Assembly (NCBI GenBank): GCA_965649825.1
Contig: OZ287706.1
Location: 434,001-498,000 of the forward strand
Length of the DNA stretch: 64,000 nt
Reading direction: 5' to 3'
DNA from: Penicillus capitatus
Taxonomy: Eukaryota > Chlorophyta
Shown here: one piece after another, positions 20,261 through 29,266 of the stretch
How the letters are laid out: every line of letters starts with the position of its first letter
Position numbering within the stretch: the first letter of the stretch is position 1
The notes under the pieces: model-generated
What the model saw: only the letters and a program-made list of their open reading frames with translations
Database searches by the model: none
What the model was told of the DNA's origin: nothing
Position numbers and translations under genes: made by a program

Positions 20261-23040
20261 AATCTCCGAAGGAAGTCACGATGGACATTGTGCAGCGTCG
20301 AACCGTTGGGCATACGGATATCCCAACGGTGGTCACTATGTTCCTTCACTACAACACAAGGAGAGACCCATTTGGAGTATAGTTTGGAGTCGAGGCGGTC
20401 GGCCAACTTTGAGTTGTACCACGAGACCTCTGCTCCCACTTCCATGGGACGGTTCTTGACTTTCTTGTGGTGTCTTGTCTTATTTTGCTGGTGTGCCTTA
20501 ATTATTCGTTGATAAGCTAGTCCTCGGTCGGTGTCCAGCTGTTGTGGACTAGTTATCGTGCCGTTCCGTTGTGTGCCAGTTAGAAGGTATTGTGGACAGA
20601 ACAGAGTCGTACTATGAATCGTTCGGTTGATTTCATGCACGCTCGTGCTCACATGTGTCGTCCAATCACCCCCCTTTTCCGCCCATATCCTCCGAAGTCG
20701 ATTTACGAGGTTTCGGTTGAACGCCTCGACAGTGCCTGCACTTTTGTGGGAATAGGTTGGGGTGTGTAGAATGTCTATTCCGTGCTGTGCGCAGGTACTC
20801 TCGAAGCTCCTGGCAATGAAGGCGCTTCCGTTGTCGCACAGGATCCTCTGTGGAGCCCCAAAGTTTCGTGCCCATTCGAGTACCAGCTTAATAGCCTGTG
20901 CTGCCGAGCACGTCTTACATGGGCGCCCCACGCCGAACTTAGTGAAAGCGTCGATCCCGGTAGCGATATACCGAAACCCATGGCTGCCACGGTTCAGCGG
21001 TCCTATGAAGTCTAGACACAGTGTGTGGTTCGGGGATGGACTGTCAATCATACCCAAGTCCACCTCAGATCGTGGGTTGCGAAACATTTGGCACGTCTCG
21101 CAGTTATTGACGTAATCTCGCACGTCATTGAAGTCGTTCGTCCAGCGGGTACCGTCGGACCGCAGGTTCAGGAATGTCTTCTTGACCCCGAAGTGGCCTG
21201 CATGCGCCTTCTTGATGAGCTCGGTCCGTTCTTCCGGAGTATAGGATACGGAGTTCACTTGATATCCCTGTTGCTTCTTCTTGGTGTGAAATTCGACAGG
21301 TGCGTTGTCTCTCCATCGGCTGAGAAGATCCGCTATCACGTTGTCCTTCCCCTCTACAAAACAGAAGTGGAGACGATCATGGGAAAAGTGGTGCCGGAGC
21401 CAGCAATGCTGTCTCTGGATCCGGAGGTCCTTGAACTTGTGCAGGAATGTCGGCTCCTTGAGCCAATTGACCGTAGCCATGTTGTCGGAGTAAACGAATA
21501 CCTCCGTCTGCTTGATCACAAAGTAACATTCCTTCAAGGCCCGTACTATTCCCATCAATTCTCCCAGAAAACTTCCGACCCTCTGTTTTGTCGTAAAAGA
21601 TCCAAAGAGAACAGGTTGCAAGGTCGAGTTAAGCAAAACGTATCCGAACTGGTTGAGTGGGTTACCACACCAATCCGTATACAGATGGAATGGCCCCTTT
21701 CTTTCCAACGTCAGTCGGTACGTACTGATGCACAGAGATTGAACTGCGTCTTTGTAGATCTCGTCGGCTTTGGTGTAGTCGTTGTGTTCGCGTTTCAGGA
21801 ATGGCTTGAGCCGTGTAACGATCGCGTCGTATTTGTAACAGTACTGTGCCAGTTGCTGGCACAGACCCATGGCCTTCTGAACGTCGTGACGTGACGTGAT
21901 TGTCGGCAACTTCTGGAGTATAGCCTGGGCCCTGTGGTAGGGGTTTAGCGTCCCGCCACTGAGTTCGGTACCCAGAAAGCTCACCGATGTCTCAAACCAG
22001 TCACACTTTTGGCAGTTGATCGTCAGGCCGTATTCGTCAAAACGTTTTAATAAAAGCTTGGTCTTGTCTAGGAGTTCCTCCTCCGTTTCGCCGCCGATAA
22101 GTATGTCATCGAAGTATCGGACCACATCCAATCCTTGTAGGATGTGGGTCATGCGGTTATTGAAAAGCTCCGGACTGACGTTGACGCCTTGCGGCAGTCT
22201 CCGAAAGCCGTACGTCACGCCGTTCCAATGTAGTGCAAAGAAAAGCGAGATATTGTCGTCGATGGGGATGGAGCCGTAGCCGTGAACAATGTCCACGATG
22301 GTGTATACGGTCCACTTGGGATCCACCTTCTGGATGATGTTGGACACCGGAATGATGGTCCCCCCTTGCGTTCCTTCGAGGTACGTGTTGATGTCGCGGA
22401 AGTCAATGGTGGGCCGGATCTTGCCATTCGGTTTGCGTATAAAGTTTAAAGGTGCTACGACAGCGTGTATTGCCTCTGCAACAGACAGCTGTCGTATAAC
22501 ACCCTCCTTGTGTAGCGAATCGATCTCTTTTGAGATCTCTTCGTTGGTGAGATCTGAGACGTAGTTCTCCCTCCAGCATGGCTTAGGCTCACCGTGCCAA
22601 CAAAGATCCCTGTTGCGTACCCTGATGTCCCACAGCCTGCTGGTCGTCGGGCGAATGGTGTCCGAAAAGACCAGGGGAAATTCTTCTCTTAGCCGAGCCA
22701 CTGTTGCATCCTTGTCTACTGGTGTAAGAACGCTAATGTTGTTAACACGCTTGGTCTTCACTTTCAGCGGGTACTCCGTTCCATCGACGTCGGTGATGGA
22801 ATCAATGTTTCCTTTAGCACAGCACAGTCGCATCTTGCTGGTGACATGCTGTGGAACATCGGATTGGTTGAAGATTACCACGCTGATCTGACCATTGGCG
22901 TGTAGCTTGACTTTGCAGAATATACTCTTGTTATGGGTGCAGTCAAAAAATGCCTTCCATTCTGTTGTCTCGGTGAACTGGAAGGGTAGGATGATGCGGC
23001 GGCTCCGAAAAGGTCCCAGCACAAAACTTCTCCCTGCCAT
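20248..23040 (-). CDS. pol: Retroelement Pol: reverse transcriptase, RNase H, integrase (ORF2)
   Basis: 930 codons from the first ATG, but translation probably enters by -1 frameshift, since the frame is open for 68 more codons back to 23244. RT spans about 190-370 with D250, LPQG at 283-286 and YFDD at 309-312. RNase H has D456, E494, D519 and D571 in the gypsy-type ending ADLLSR. Integrase has the zinc-binding residues H613/H616 and C647/C650, then D677, D736 and E772 with exactly 35 residues between the last two. A C-terminal segment (KLYSKWVSPCVVVKE) recalls the GPY/F module. All catalytic positions are intact. It copies element RNA to DNA and inserts it; the product is presumably cleaved by the ORF1 protease. 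LPQG is more usual in vertebrate-type retroviruses than in Ty3 elements. Confidence 0.93.
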   Translation of the reverse strand: MAGRSFVLGPFRSRRIILPFQFTETTEWKAFFDCTHNKSIFCKVKLHANGQISVVIFNQSDVPQHVTSKMRLCCAKGNIDSITDVDGTEYPLKVKTKRVNNISVLTPVDKDATVARLREEFPLVFSDTIRPTTSRLWDIRVRNRDLCWHGEPKPCWRENYVSDLTNEEISKEIDSLHKEGVIRQLSVAEAIHAVVAPLNFIRKPNGKIRPTIDFRDINTYLEGTQGGTIIPVSNIIQKVDPKWTVYTIVDIVHGYGSIPIDDNISLFFALHWNGVTYGFRRLPQGVNVSPELFNNRMTHILQGLDVVRYFDDILIGGETEEELLDKTKLLLKRFDEYGLTINCQKCDWFETSVSFLGTELSGGTLNPYHRAQAILQKLPTITSRHDVQKAMGLCQQLAQYCYKYDAIVTRLKPFLKREHNDYTKADEIYKDAVQSLCISTYRLTLERKGPFHLYTDWCGNPLNQFGYVLLNSTLQPVLFGSFTTKQRVGSFLGELMGIVRALKECYFVIKQTEVFVYSDNMATVNWLKEPTFLHKFKDLRIQRQHCWLRHHFSHDRLHFCFVEGKDNVIADLLSRWRDNAPVEFHTKKKQQGYQVNSVSYTPEERTELIKKAHAGHFGVKKTFLNLRSDGTRWTNDFNDVRDYVNNCETCQMFRNPRSEVDLGMIDSPSPNHTLCLDFIGPLNRGSHGFRYIATGIDAFTKFGVGRPCKTCSAAQAIKLVLEWARNFGAPQRILCDNGSAFIARSFESTCAQHGIDILHTPTYSHKSAGTVEAFNRNLVNRLRRIWAEKGGDWTTHVSTSVHEINRTIHSTTLFCPQYLLTGTQRNGTITSPQQLDTDRGLAYQRIIKAHQQNKTRHHKKVKNRPMEVGAEVSWYNSKLADRLDSKLYSKWVSPCVVVKEHSDHRWDIRMPNGSTLHNVHRDFLRRLDRR

Positions 23041-23232
23041 AAAGACGATCCAGCCGTTTTGCTTGAACGGGAATAACTCCCGGTCGATCGACTCCGTGAC
23101 TAGGAGTGGTGAAGGTGTCGGTCTTTCTCCCTGTTTCTTGTGCAGCGTCTCGTCGTTCCAGTTCGCTTTTACTAGTGCCAGGCGTTTTATTTGTGGTTCT
23201 TGTGCGTCGTCGTCTGCCTGCTGAAAAACAGG

Positions 23233-23250
23233 CGTGTACCTCAGTTTTTT
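23233..23250 (-). promoter_or_regulatory. -1 programmed ribosomal frameshift site (A-AAA-AAC)
   Basis: The last sense codons of ORF1 read TCA AAA AAC then stop TGA (23243-23241), so the heptamer A AAA AAC (23250-23244) is exactly in the zero-frame register required. Slipping -1 gives CTG AGG TAC and 68 sense codons that join ORF2 at its ATG without a stop. About 10 nt downstream, GCCTG and CAGGC can form a 5-bp stem with an 8-nt loop. Confidence 0.88.
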
Positions 23251-26200
23251 GAAACGGTGACGTTGTGGATCAAGATTTTGTTGCCTTTGTCGTCGTATAC
23301 GCAGTCCTCACTGCAGTCCAGCTGCAGTTTGAACGCTTGGAGGGCCTGGAGTCCCAGAATTGGACGTTGGACACCTTCGCAGACGACAAAGGGTATCTTC
23401 GCGCCTTTGTTTCCTAAGGTACACAGCATGCAGACCTCGCCGCTGGCACTAGTCGTCTGGTTGTTAAAGCTCGTCACGTTATGGACCTTCGTGGACCTGA
23501 GTACCAGATTATGCTTGCGCGCCATCTTGGCCGGAAGGACATTCGTCTCGGCGCCGGTATCCAGCAGACAAGATATTTTCCCAGCGATGTCCTCCATAGC
23601 GAGCATGACGTTGTAGCGTGCCATTCTCGGAGAGGTCTGACCCTGAGTTGGAGATGTCTGGGGTACCTTTTTCGAATCCTGATGTCCGGGAGCTCTTTCG
23701 ATCGATGGGCAGTCCTTTTTAGAATGTCCCTTTCTTCCGCAATTCTCGCAGGTATGACCAACCTCTTGACGTACGTTTTGCTGGCCACTGGCCCTGGCGT
23801 GCCCTCGACTGTTTCGTTCCTGCTGCAGGCACTCGTCGATGATCAGTTGCACGCGTGGCCAATTCGCTGCATCTCCCCACGGCAGCCCACGTAGGCGTGA
23901 TTGGATATGTGTATTCGCGATATTGAAGATCCGCTCAGTCGCTGTAGCATACTTGAGTGGGTCGTGTACCAACTCAAGTAGCTTCGACATCCGTCGTGCG
24001 AACTGAGATAGATTCTCTTTTCGTTTGGGCAACAGCATGTGCACGTCCTTCATAGAGGGTCCCTTCTCGTTTTGTCTTGTGGGTGCGTGATTTCTTGTTG
24101 TGCCGGGGGTTGTGGCATTCTTTCCCTGACGCTTCTGTTCCTCTTGCTGTCGTTGCGTGGCCTTTCGAACGTCAGGTGACAATTCAGGGTGATGCTGCTC
24201 ACAGCTAACCTGCTGAATTCGTGTCCGACCTTCGACTGCTTCTAATCGCTGTCCGAGACTGGTAAAACTCGCCCCAATACTTTCCTCCAACCTCCCTTGT
24301 CTATTGACAAGTCTGCCTTCGAGTTCTTCGGCACGTCTCATGAGCTCCTCTTGCATTGTCTGTATACCTTCCATCAGGGATTGTATTAAGCCTCCTTGTT
24401 CAGTGTCTCGACGGGCCTCCGGTAGCGGATCTGGGTGGATTTCAGTCACTATATTCTGTTGGTTCGCCCGTCGTGGCGACTGCTGAGACGGCGGAGACGG
24501 CGGAGACGGCGGAGACGGCGGAGACGGCGGAGACGGCGGAGACGGCGGCGACTGCTGAGACGGCGGAGACGGCGGCGACTGCTGAGACGGCGGAGACGGC
24601 GGCGACTGCTGAGACGGCGGAGACGGCGGAGATTGCTGCGTGGTCAGTTGTTGAGTCAGCTGCCGTGCCTGATCTTTGTGTCCCCGTAGCAGATTCCAAA
24701 TGATCCTAAGTAGCCACCAAATCCCCTGCGTCACGGCTACGATTTGCATCACCACCTTGCGGATGTTCCTGAATACTTTCAAGATCCACGCGGCAACTTT
24801 GTATAAAAGCATAGCAGCGCCTAGCAACTGCCAGCCGTTTCCTGTAGCCAGGGCGCTACGAATTGCTTTGATTCCAAATTTATCCCATAGTGTGCCCAAC
24901 ACCCATGTAACTGCGTTATCACGGGTACCGGTTAGCCATTTTATAGAGCGGTCGAGGAATGTATCATTCCCGCGACTGCTCTCCCAACCGTTAGCCTGGC
25001 TTTCGCAGATGCAGTCGTCTAGAGCCGTCTTCATGTTGCATGTATGTTCGTTGATCTTGTTTATTGTCTCGCGGATATTACTGAGAGTGTCATTGAGGTG
25101 CTGCCAATCGACGTTAGAACTCTTAGCATGTGACTCTTGCGACGTTTCAGGTCCTTGGCTGTCTGTCGACGAACCATTTACAGTGAGGTTCAGGAACTGG
25201 GTGATGCCGTCCAAGGTCTCTGCGACGTGTCGCACTTCTCCTACGAGAGAGGACTTCCTAGATGGGAAGTTGTTGATGATCGAGACTGTCGCAGTCGTCA
25301 ACAAGCTCGCTGGGGAGAATACGGACAACACACCTCTGTTTGTTGCCCAGTTGATGATCCCATGAGTAGTAAGACCTACGACAGCACTAGTGATCATTGC
25401 GTCAACATATTCTGGCCAAGTGATGTCGATTCCCATTCTGAAGTCCGGAATCATGTACCAAGATTGTTCATCTTCGACAGGTAGAGCATTTCCCATCTCG
25501 TGCAGGTTGAAGACATTTTCTGGGGGGAGTTCTTGTTCTGTCCATTGGTCTTCGGACTCTTCGGACTCTTCGGACTCTTCGGGATCGGATCGCGGAGCCT
25601 CTTCGTCGAATAGATCTTCCGCCAATTCTACCGGAATCTCGTATTCGTCATACTCGAGTTCGTATGCTTCTGCGCTGGGTTCCGTGTCCAGCGGTAAGTC
25701 CGTATTATTCTGCACGTCTTCATGTTCTGCGACGGGGATAGCGAACTCAAAACGCCTGCGGAGGGCTCTCGCCGATCCTGCTATGGTACGTCTGTCTTCT
25801 TCGGCATGTGTGTCTTCGCACACGAGGTCGTGTACCTTCTGTCTAGACGCGTCCAGCAGTGTCTTTTGTTCCCACGTCTGTGAATGAGTGCCAGGGATCA
25901 GTAGAAAGAAGGACATTCCTGTAGCTAGCAACGGTTTTCCTCCCCAATAGACCAGGGAACCTTCGCCGAGAAGCATGATCAGCATATTGGCTTCCTCGTA
26001 CGTAATGCCTTCGCTTGCGTCATAGAAGATGATGCCGTTAGGGCACTCTTTGACGAAGACCGCGATCTCCCTTTGAATTATTCTAGCCTCATCCACAGAT
26101 TTGGATTGCGGTTTAATATACTTGAAACAACTACTCTTTTGCAGACTAGGCTCAGTCTTGATTCCGTTAACCAGCGAGTCGCATGTACTTGTCGTACAGT

Positions 26201-26447
26201 AGAGAATTGTAGACGTCGCTTTATCGTAAAAATTGTTGCCTACCTTGTCGTTTATACTACGGGCAAGGTTATCGACATACTGATCTATCCAGTCTCCGCC
26301 ACCGCGGACGTTTTCCTGGATGCTTGTTAGGGTTTTATTCCGTAACCCTATTATTCCATCCTTCCAGCCAAACCATGAGCCGTGCGTGACGGCGGCAAAG
26401 TGTAGAAGAACCCACAACAGCATTGGGAGCACTCGCTCCGAAACCAT
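23241..26447 (-). CDS. Retroelement ORF1: signal peptide/membrane region, Gag-like, CCHC, protease
   Basis: The frame is open from 26543, but TATAAAAG at 26559-26552 puts the RNA start downstream of that ATG. The first ATG on the RNA is at 26447, giving 1,068 residues. In this numbering: signal peptide 1-23; ectodomain-like 24-530 with several N-x-S/T sites, a dibasic RALRRR at 227-232, an acidic stretch 255-300 and a helical Cys-containing segment about 451-482 (C-x8-C-x-C); hydrophobic spans near 164-186, 350-392 and 534-590; Pro-Pro-Ser repeats 606-657; coiled coil 690-740; Gag-like helices 800-880; CCHC knuckle (C900, C903, H908, C913); aspartic protease LLDTGAET at 961-968. Putting membrane sequences in front of Gag in one frame is not an arrangement I know. 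A weak Walker-B-like string near 138-145 (GIIFYDAS) is not evidence of ATPase function. Confidence 0.9.
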   Translation of the reverse strand: MVSERVLPMLLWVLLHFAAVTHGSWFGWKDGIIGLRNKTLTSIQENVRGGGDWIDQYVDNLARSINDKVGNNFYDKATSTILYCTTSTCDSLVNGIKTEPSLQKSSCFKYIKPQSKSVDEARIIQREIAVFVKECPNGIIFYDASEGITYEEANMLIMLLGEGSLVYWGGKPLLATGMSFFLLIPGTHSQTWEQKTLLDASRQKVHDLVCEDTHAEEDRRTIAGSARALRRRFEFAIPVAEHEDVQNNTDLPLDTEPSAEAYELEYDEYEIPVELAEDLFDEEAPRSDPEESEESEESEDQWTEQELPPENVFNLHEMGNALPVEDEQSWYMIPDFRMGIDITWPEYVDAMITSAVVGLTTHGIINWATNRGVLSVFSPASLLTTATVSIINNFPSRKSSLVGEVRHVAETLDGITQFLNLTVNGSSTDSQGPETSQESHAKSSNVDWQHLNDTLSNIRETINKINEHTCNMKTALDDCICESQANGWESSRGNDTFLDRSIKWLTGTRDNAVTWVLGTLWDKFGIKAIRSALATGNGWQLLGAAMLLYKVAAWILKVFRNIRKVVMQIVAVTQGIWWLLRIIWNLLRGHKDQARQLTQQLTTQQSPPSPPSQQSPPSPPSQQSPPSPPSQQSPPSPPSPPSPPSPPSPPSPPSQQSPRRANQQNIVTEIHPDPLPEARRDTEQGGLIQSLMEGIQTMQEELMRRAEELEGRLVNRQGRLEESIGASFTSLGQRLEAVEGRTRIQQVSCEQHHPELSPDVRKATQRQQEEQKRQGKNATTPGTTRNHAPTRQNEKGPSMKDVHMLLPKRKENLSQFARRMSKLLELVHDPLKYATATERIFNIANTHIQSRLRGLPWGDAANWPRVQLIIDECLQQERNSRGHARASGQQNVRQEVGHTCENCGRKGHSKKDCPSIERAPGHQDSKKVPQTSPTQGQTSPRMARYNVMLAMEDIAGKISCLLDTGAETNVLPAKMARKHNLVLRSTKVHNVTSFNNQTTSASGEVCMLCTLGNKGAKIPFVVCEGVQRPILGLQALQAFKLQLDCSEDCVYDDKGNKILIHNVTVSKN
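24472..24640. repeat. Minisatellite coding Pro-Pro-Ser repeats
   Basis: Tandem GGCGGAGAC units (9 nt) interrupted by GGCGACTGCTGAGAC, inside ORF1. On the coding strand they specify PPS and PPSQQS units. Likely to vary in copy number. Confidence 0.9.
26429..26446 (-). promoter_or_regulatory. Primer-binding site
   Basis: On the coding strand TGGTTTCGGAGCGAGTGC begins immediately after the 5' LTR; TGG pairs with the CCA end of a tRNA. I cannot identify the tRNA from memory. It overlaps codons 1-6 of ORF1. Confidence 0.75.
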
Positions 26448-26750
26448 GTCGCGTAGGGTTTTAGATGGAAACAATTTAAACGGTGGGCGCACGTAAACCT
26501 TTGAAACGTAAAGTCTTACAAACGAAAGACAAGATCTGTACATCTACAACGCTTTTATAGGGTACTTTATTTTAAGTAACAAAAAGGAATATTCTGCGAA
26601 GATTCCGGAATCTGCTTGGAATCTGTGACGTAGAGCCGCGGGTCTATTTGTGGATGGAAGCTATAGAGAACCTACGACCTGTCACTTGGAGATCGACACA
26701 AGTGTAAGTAGATGAGCGCATTATCGTGAGCGCTACGCCTTAACACGACA
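26447..26750 (-). repeat. 5' LTR (304 bp) with promoter
   Basis: On the coding strand: AATAAA (26571-26566), TATAAAAG (26559-26552), predicted RNA start about 26530-26520, then no ATG until the one whose A is the last LTR base (26447). Confidence 0.93.
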
Positions 26751-28590
26751 CTGTCTGCCGGACTTGCATGGAAGTGAAGAACGGAGAGGCGCGCGGGAGC
26801 GACGGCGAAGGACTCGCCGCCGGAATCCCTCCGTGTCGCGCTCCGCTCTGCGTTCTCGCAACCCGGCGCCGTCGACCTGTCTTCGAACCGCCGAACGGGT
26901 CCCGCCGGAGAAAACGCGAACGAGCTTCCTCGGCCGCTCGAGGCTGACGTCCGAAGGAGGAGGCGTAAAACGAGACCGGTGCAGGGTGATGCTTCGAGCC
27001 ATGCGGTTTTGGAATCCGCATGCACCAGCCGACTTTGTGTTGCAGGCTGTACGACGCATCGTCGAGAGCTGCGCCGACACGAGAGGCGCGCAGGGCACGT
27101 GGCCGTCGCGTCGCACAATACCTCGGCTCTCGGTCGTGAAGCGAACCGGTCGCCGCGGAGACCCGACAACGCCACGGCGAGCAGGCGAACCGCGACGGCG
27201 CCGTCTGGATGAGATCGGAAGACAAGCTTCCGTCGTCTTCCGGTCCAGCGGTCCGGGAACAGCTGGAGTCTCCTTCCGAATGCGCCGCCCGAGGCAGTCA
27301 TCTATGCATCGAAGCCTCGGAGTTCGGTGCAGGGGCAGACGCGGAAGCTCGAAGAAGGCGGCGGGTACATCCGCTGTTCAGATCGCCTGCACGAAGGTCA
27401 GCTCTTGCGTCTCTCGGTCTCCCTTTCGACGTCGTCGCAGATCTCTTTCTTGCCGGCGAGTCTGAATGCGCCGTCCATCTCGACGGTTCCGCCGCTGGTC
27501 GGTCCTGGCCAGGCGAGCACCGAGTTGCGTGGATGCATGGGACAGACAAGCCTCCCATGGCGAGATCTGGCCAGCTCACCTTCCGAACGCACGGGACTGG
27601 GTTTCACGTCCTTCGCAGCGGTGACTGCGTTGCGATGAGAGGAAGGTGGGATCCCCATTCTTGCATCGATGCCCAAGGAGAGTGAGATCTTCTCGCTGCG
27701 TGCGCCGCGCCGAAGCCGATGTTATCTCACGACGATGGACCGAGGAGCCATCTTGTTCCTCGCCGACTGGCGTCGTCCAAAGCTCCGAGCTTCTGGCCGC
27801 GCTCATCGCAGACATGTCGTGGTCACTTCACGCCGTGCAACCGACCGCGCATGGATAACGGCAGTGCCGAGGTCTGTCTTCCGCGGCGGCGATCGGATGG
27901 CCGGCAGAGTGAGACCAGACAGATCGCATGTCGCGGCAGTGAGCAATCGACCGATCCGTGACCGTCGGGCAAAGGGACGTCTCATTCCACAGGACCCCGG
28001 GCCTCGAGAAGCAACTCAAGGCACTGAGGTCGTCACGCCGCTTCAACAAGGGAGGGACAAGCGATGGCGGCAAGCACCCGATCTGTCACCGCCACGACAG
28101 AGTTCGCGGGCAATGGTTGCCGCGGCAAAGCTGCTGATGCCTGTCTGTGTCGCAGGGAATCGCCCTCGACTGCGTATGCTTGACCGGCTACCCACTCTCG
28201 AACGGCAGACACAAGAGCTTCCCCGAGTTTCGTCTTTCTTGTGACGGCACGTCAGACGAGAGATTTGCTGCAACTCTCGGTCAATGGACAGGTAGACATC
28301 CGTGTGTCTGTTCGACCTGCATCTGAGAAATGGGAAGTGGACCTGGTGGACGACATCAGGGGAACTGTGTTGCTCTTTCACTGACTGCATCCATGCCTTT
28401 CTTTTCGAGGACATGGATTACGCAGGAGGCCAGTGCTCTCCGAAGAAACGTCGCCGCCGCCATTTTTTGCCATGAGCCCTGACGGTTGGCACAAGTTCCT
28501 CCGCCTACAATTTCTGCTCCGAATATAGAGGACGCGAATAGTTTCAACGCTGGCGTGGCACCAACGCATCAAAGCCTGCCAGTCGAGAAC
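26751..28590. other. GC-rich upstream block of trefoil gene B
   Basis: Starts with the right target duplication CTGT (26751-26754). Paralogous to 10164-12014, with indels that break every long frame, so treated as non-coding promoter-distal sequence. Confidence 0.6.
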
Positions 28591-28598
28591 TATAAAAA
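28591..28598 (+). promoter_or_regulatory. TATA box of trefoil gene B
   Basis: TATAAAAA, 79 bp before the ATG at 28670, matching gene A in sequence and spacing. Confidence 0.75.
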
Positions 28599-28669
28599 CA
28601 GGTCCGCTGCGAATCCGAGCATCATTCGCTCTGTTTCGTCTCTCCGTTCGACAGCCGTTTGTTGATCCG

Positions 28670-29266
28670 ATGCGTTTGGTTCTCTTCTTTGCGCTGTTCG
28701 CTGCTTATGCAGCCCTGACGGCAGCTCAAAACACGTGCGTTCGTAGTGAGCATCTTAACGATTGCGGTATGCACTTTCGCCACGACCGTTTTCTCATCGT
28801 GCGAGAGTTTTTTAGGATATTCGGGTATTACCAGAGACGAATGCCTGGACAGGTGTTGTTGTTGGCATCAATTTGCTGAAGGTTCAGGAAAGCCTTGGTG
28901 CTTCTACCGTAACGGTGGATACGAATACTGCGACAACTCGCGCTACAGAAGTGATTGCGGTGAGTTTTCGATCTCTTTACGTTGGCATCTATTGCTTCCA
29001 CTTTTTCTGTAGGTACTATTAGCACCACACAAGAGGAGTGCGAATCTTATGGCTGCTGCTGGAACCCCAATGATCCATATCCAGCCTGCTTTTACAGGAA
29101 CGCCCATCATGCCCCCTCTAGTCAGTACAAAATGATGGAAGACATGGTTGACGGTAAGGATCTTTACCCCCCACCTTTGAACGTGTCGCCCTTTCGGATG
29201 GCGGCGGCTCAACCCTTTGTGCAGCTGCGGTCTAGGAAGAGATCGAAGGCTTTGGCAGTCGTAATG
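28670..29266 (+). CDS. Secreted two-trefoil-domain protein B
   Basis: Exons 28670-28766, 28816-28959, 29013-29153 and 29238-29266, all introns phase 1. Signal peptide MRLVLFFALFAAYAALTA, then LNDCG, a long trefoil (DECLDRCCCW...KPWCFYRN...SDCG) and a short trefoil (EECESYGCCW...PACFYRN). Splicing the last exon at GTCTAG gives only nine more codons before TAA, whereas gene A continues for about 76, because the paralogues differ by indels in the 3' cassette. Substitutions between A and B keep every Cys, suggesting both are under protein-level constraint. It lies downstream of the LTR element, which is inserted about 1.9 kb upstream of its start. Confidence 0.76.

Larger units (their letters stand above)
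19935..26750 (-). mobile_element. Intact LTR retroelement with signal-peptide/membrane region fused upstream of Gag-protease
   Basis: Length is 6,816 bp, transcribed on the minus strand. In transcription order: 5' LTR (26750-26447), primer-binding site touching the LTR, ORF1 (signal peptide, ectodomain/membrane region, Pro-Ser repeats, Gag-like, CCHC, aspartic protease), -1 slippery heptamer, ORF2 (RT, RNase H, integrase), short purine-rich tract, 3' LTR (20238-19935). The LTRs begin TG, end CA, carry 5-bp inverted ends (TGTCG/CGACA) and read as identical. Both ORFs are intact and all catalytic residues are present, so it is recent and may be active. The family is Ty3-like by integrase and the ADLLSR RNase H end, but the RT has LPQG rather than the usual MPFG. 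No separate env ORF follows pol. Confidence 0.95.

Noticed and set aside
24435-24703. Arg-rich and Ala/Thr-rich ORFs over the minisatellite on the plus strand
   Set aside because: Shadows of the PPS repeat in ORF1.
24304-26330. Plus-strand ORFs opposite the retroelement (60-229 codons)
   Set aside because: Antisense shadows of the long minus-strand ORF, no domains.
23500-26447. Torsin/LAP1-like AAA+ identity for the ORF1 N-terminal region (GIIFYDAS resembles a Walker B strand)
   Set aside because: No Walker A motif and no consistent alignment by eye; left as a test for structure prediction.
26448-26543. Upstream in-frame ATG of ORF1 inside the LTR
   Set aside because: It lies upstream of the RNA start predicted from the TATA box, and would bury the signal peptide behind 32 residues.
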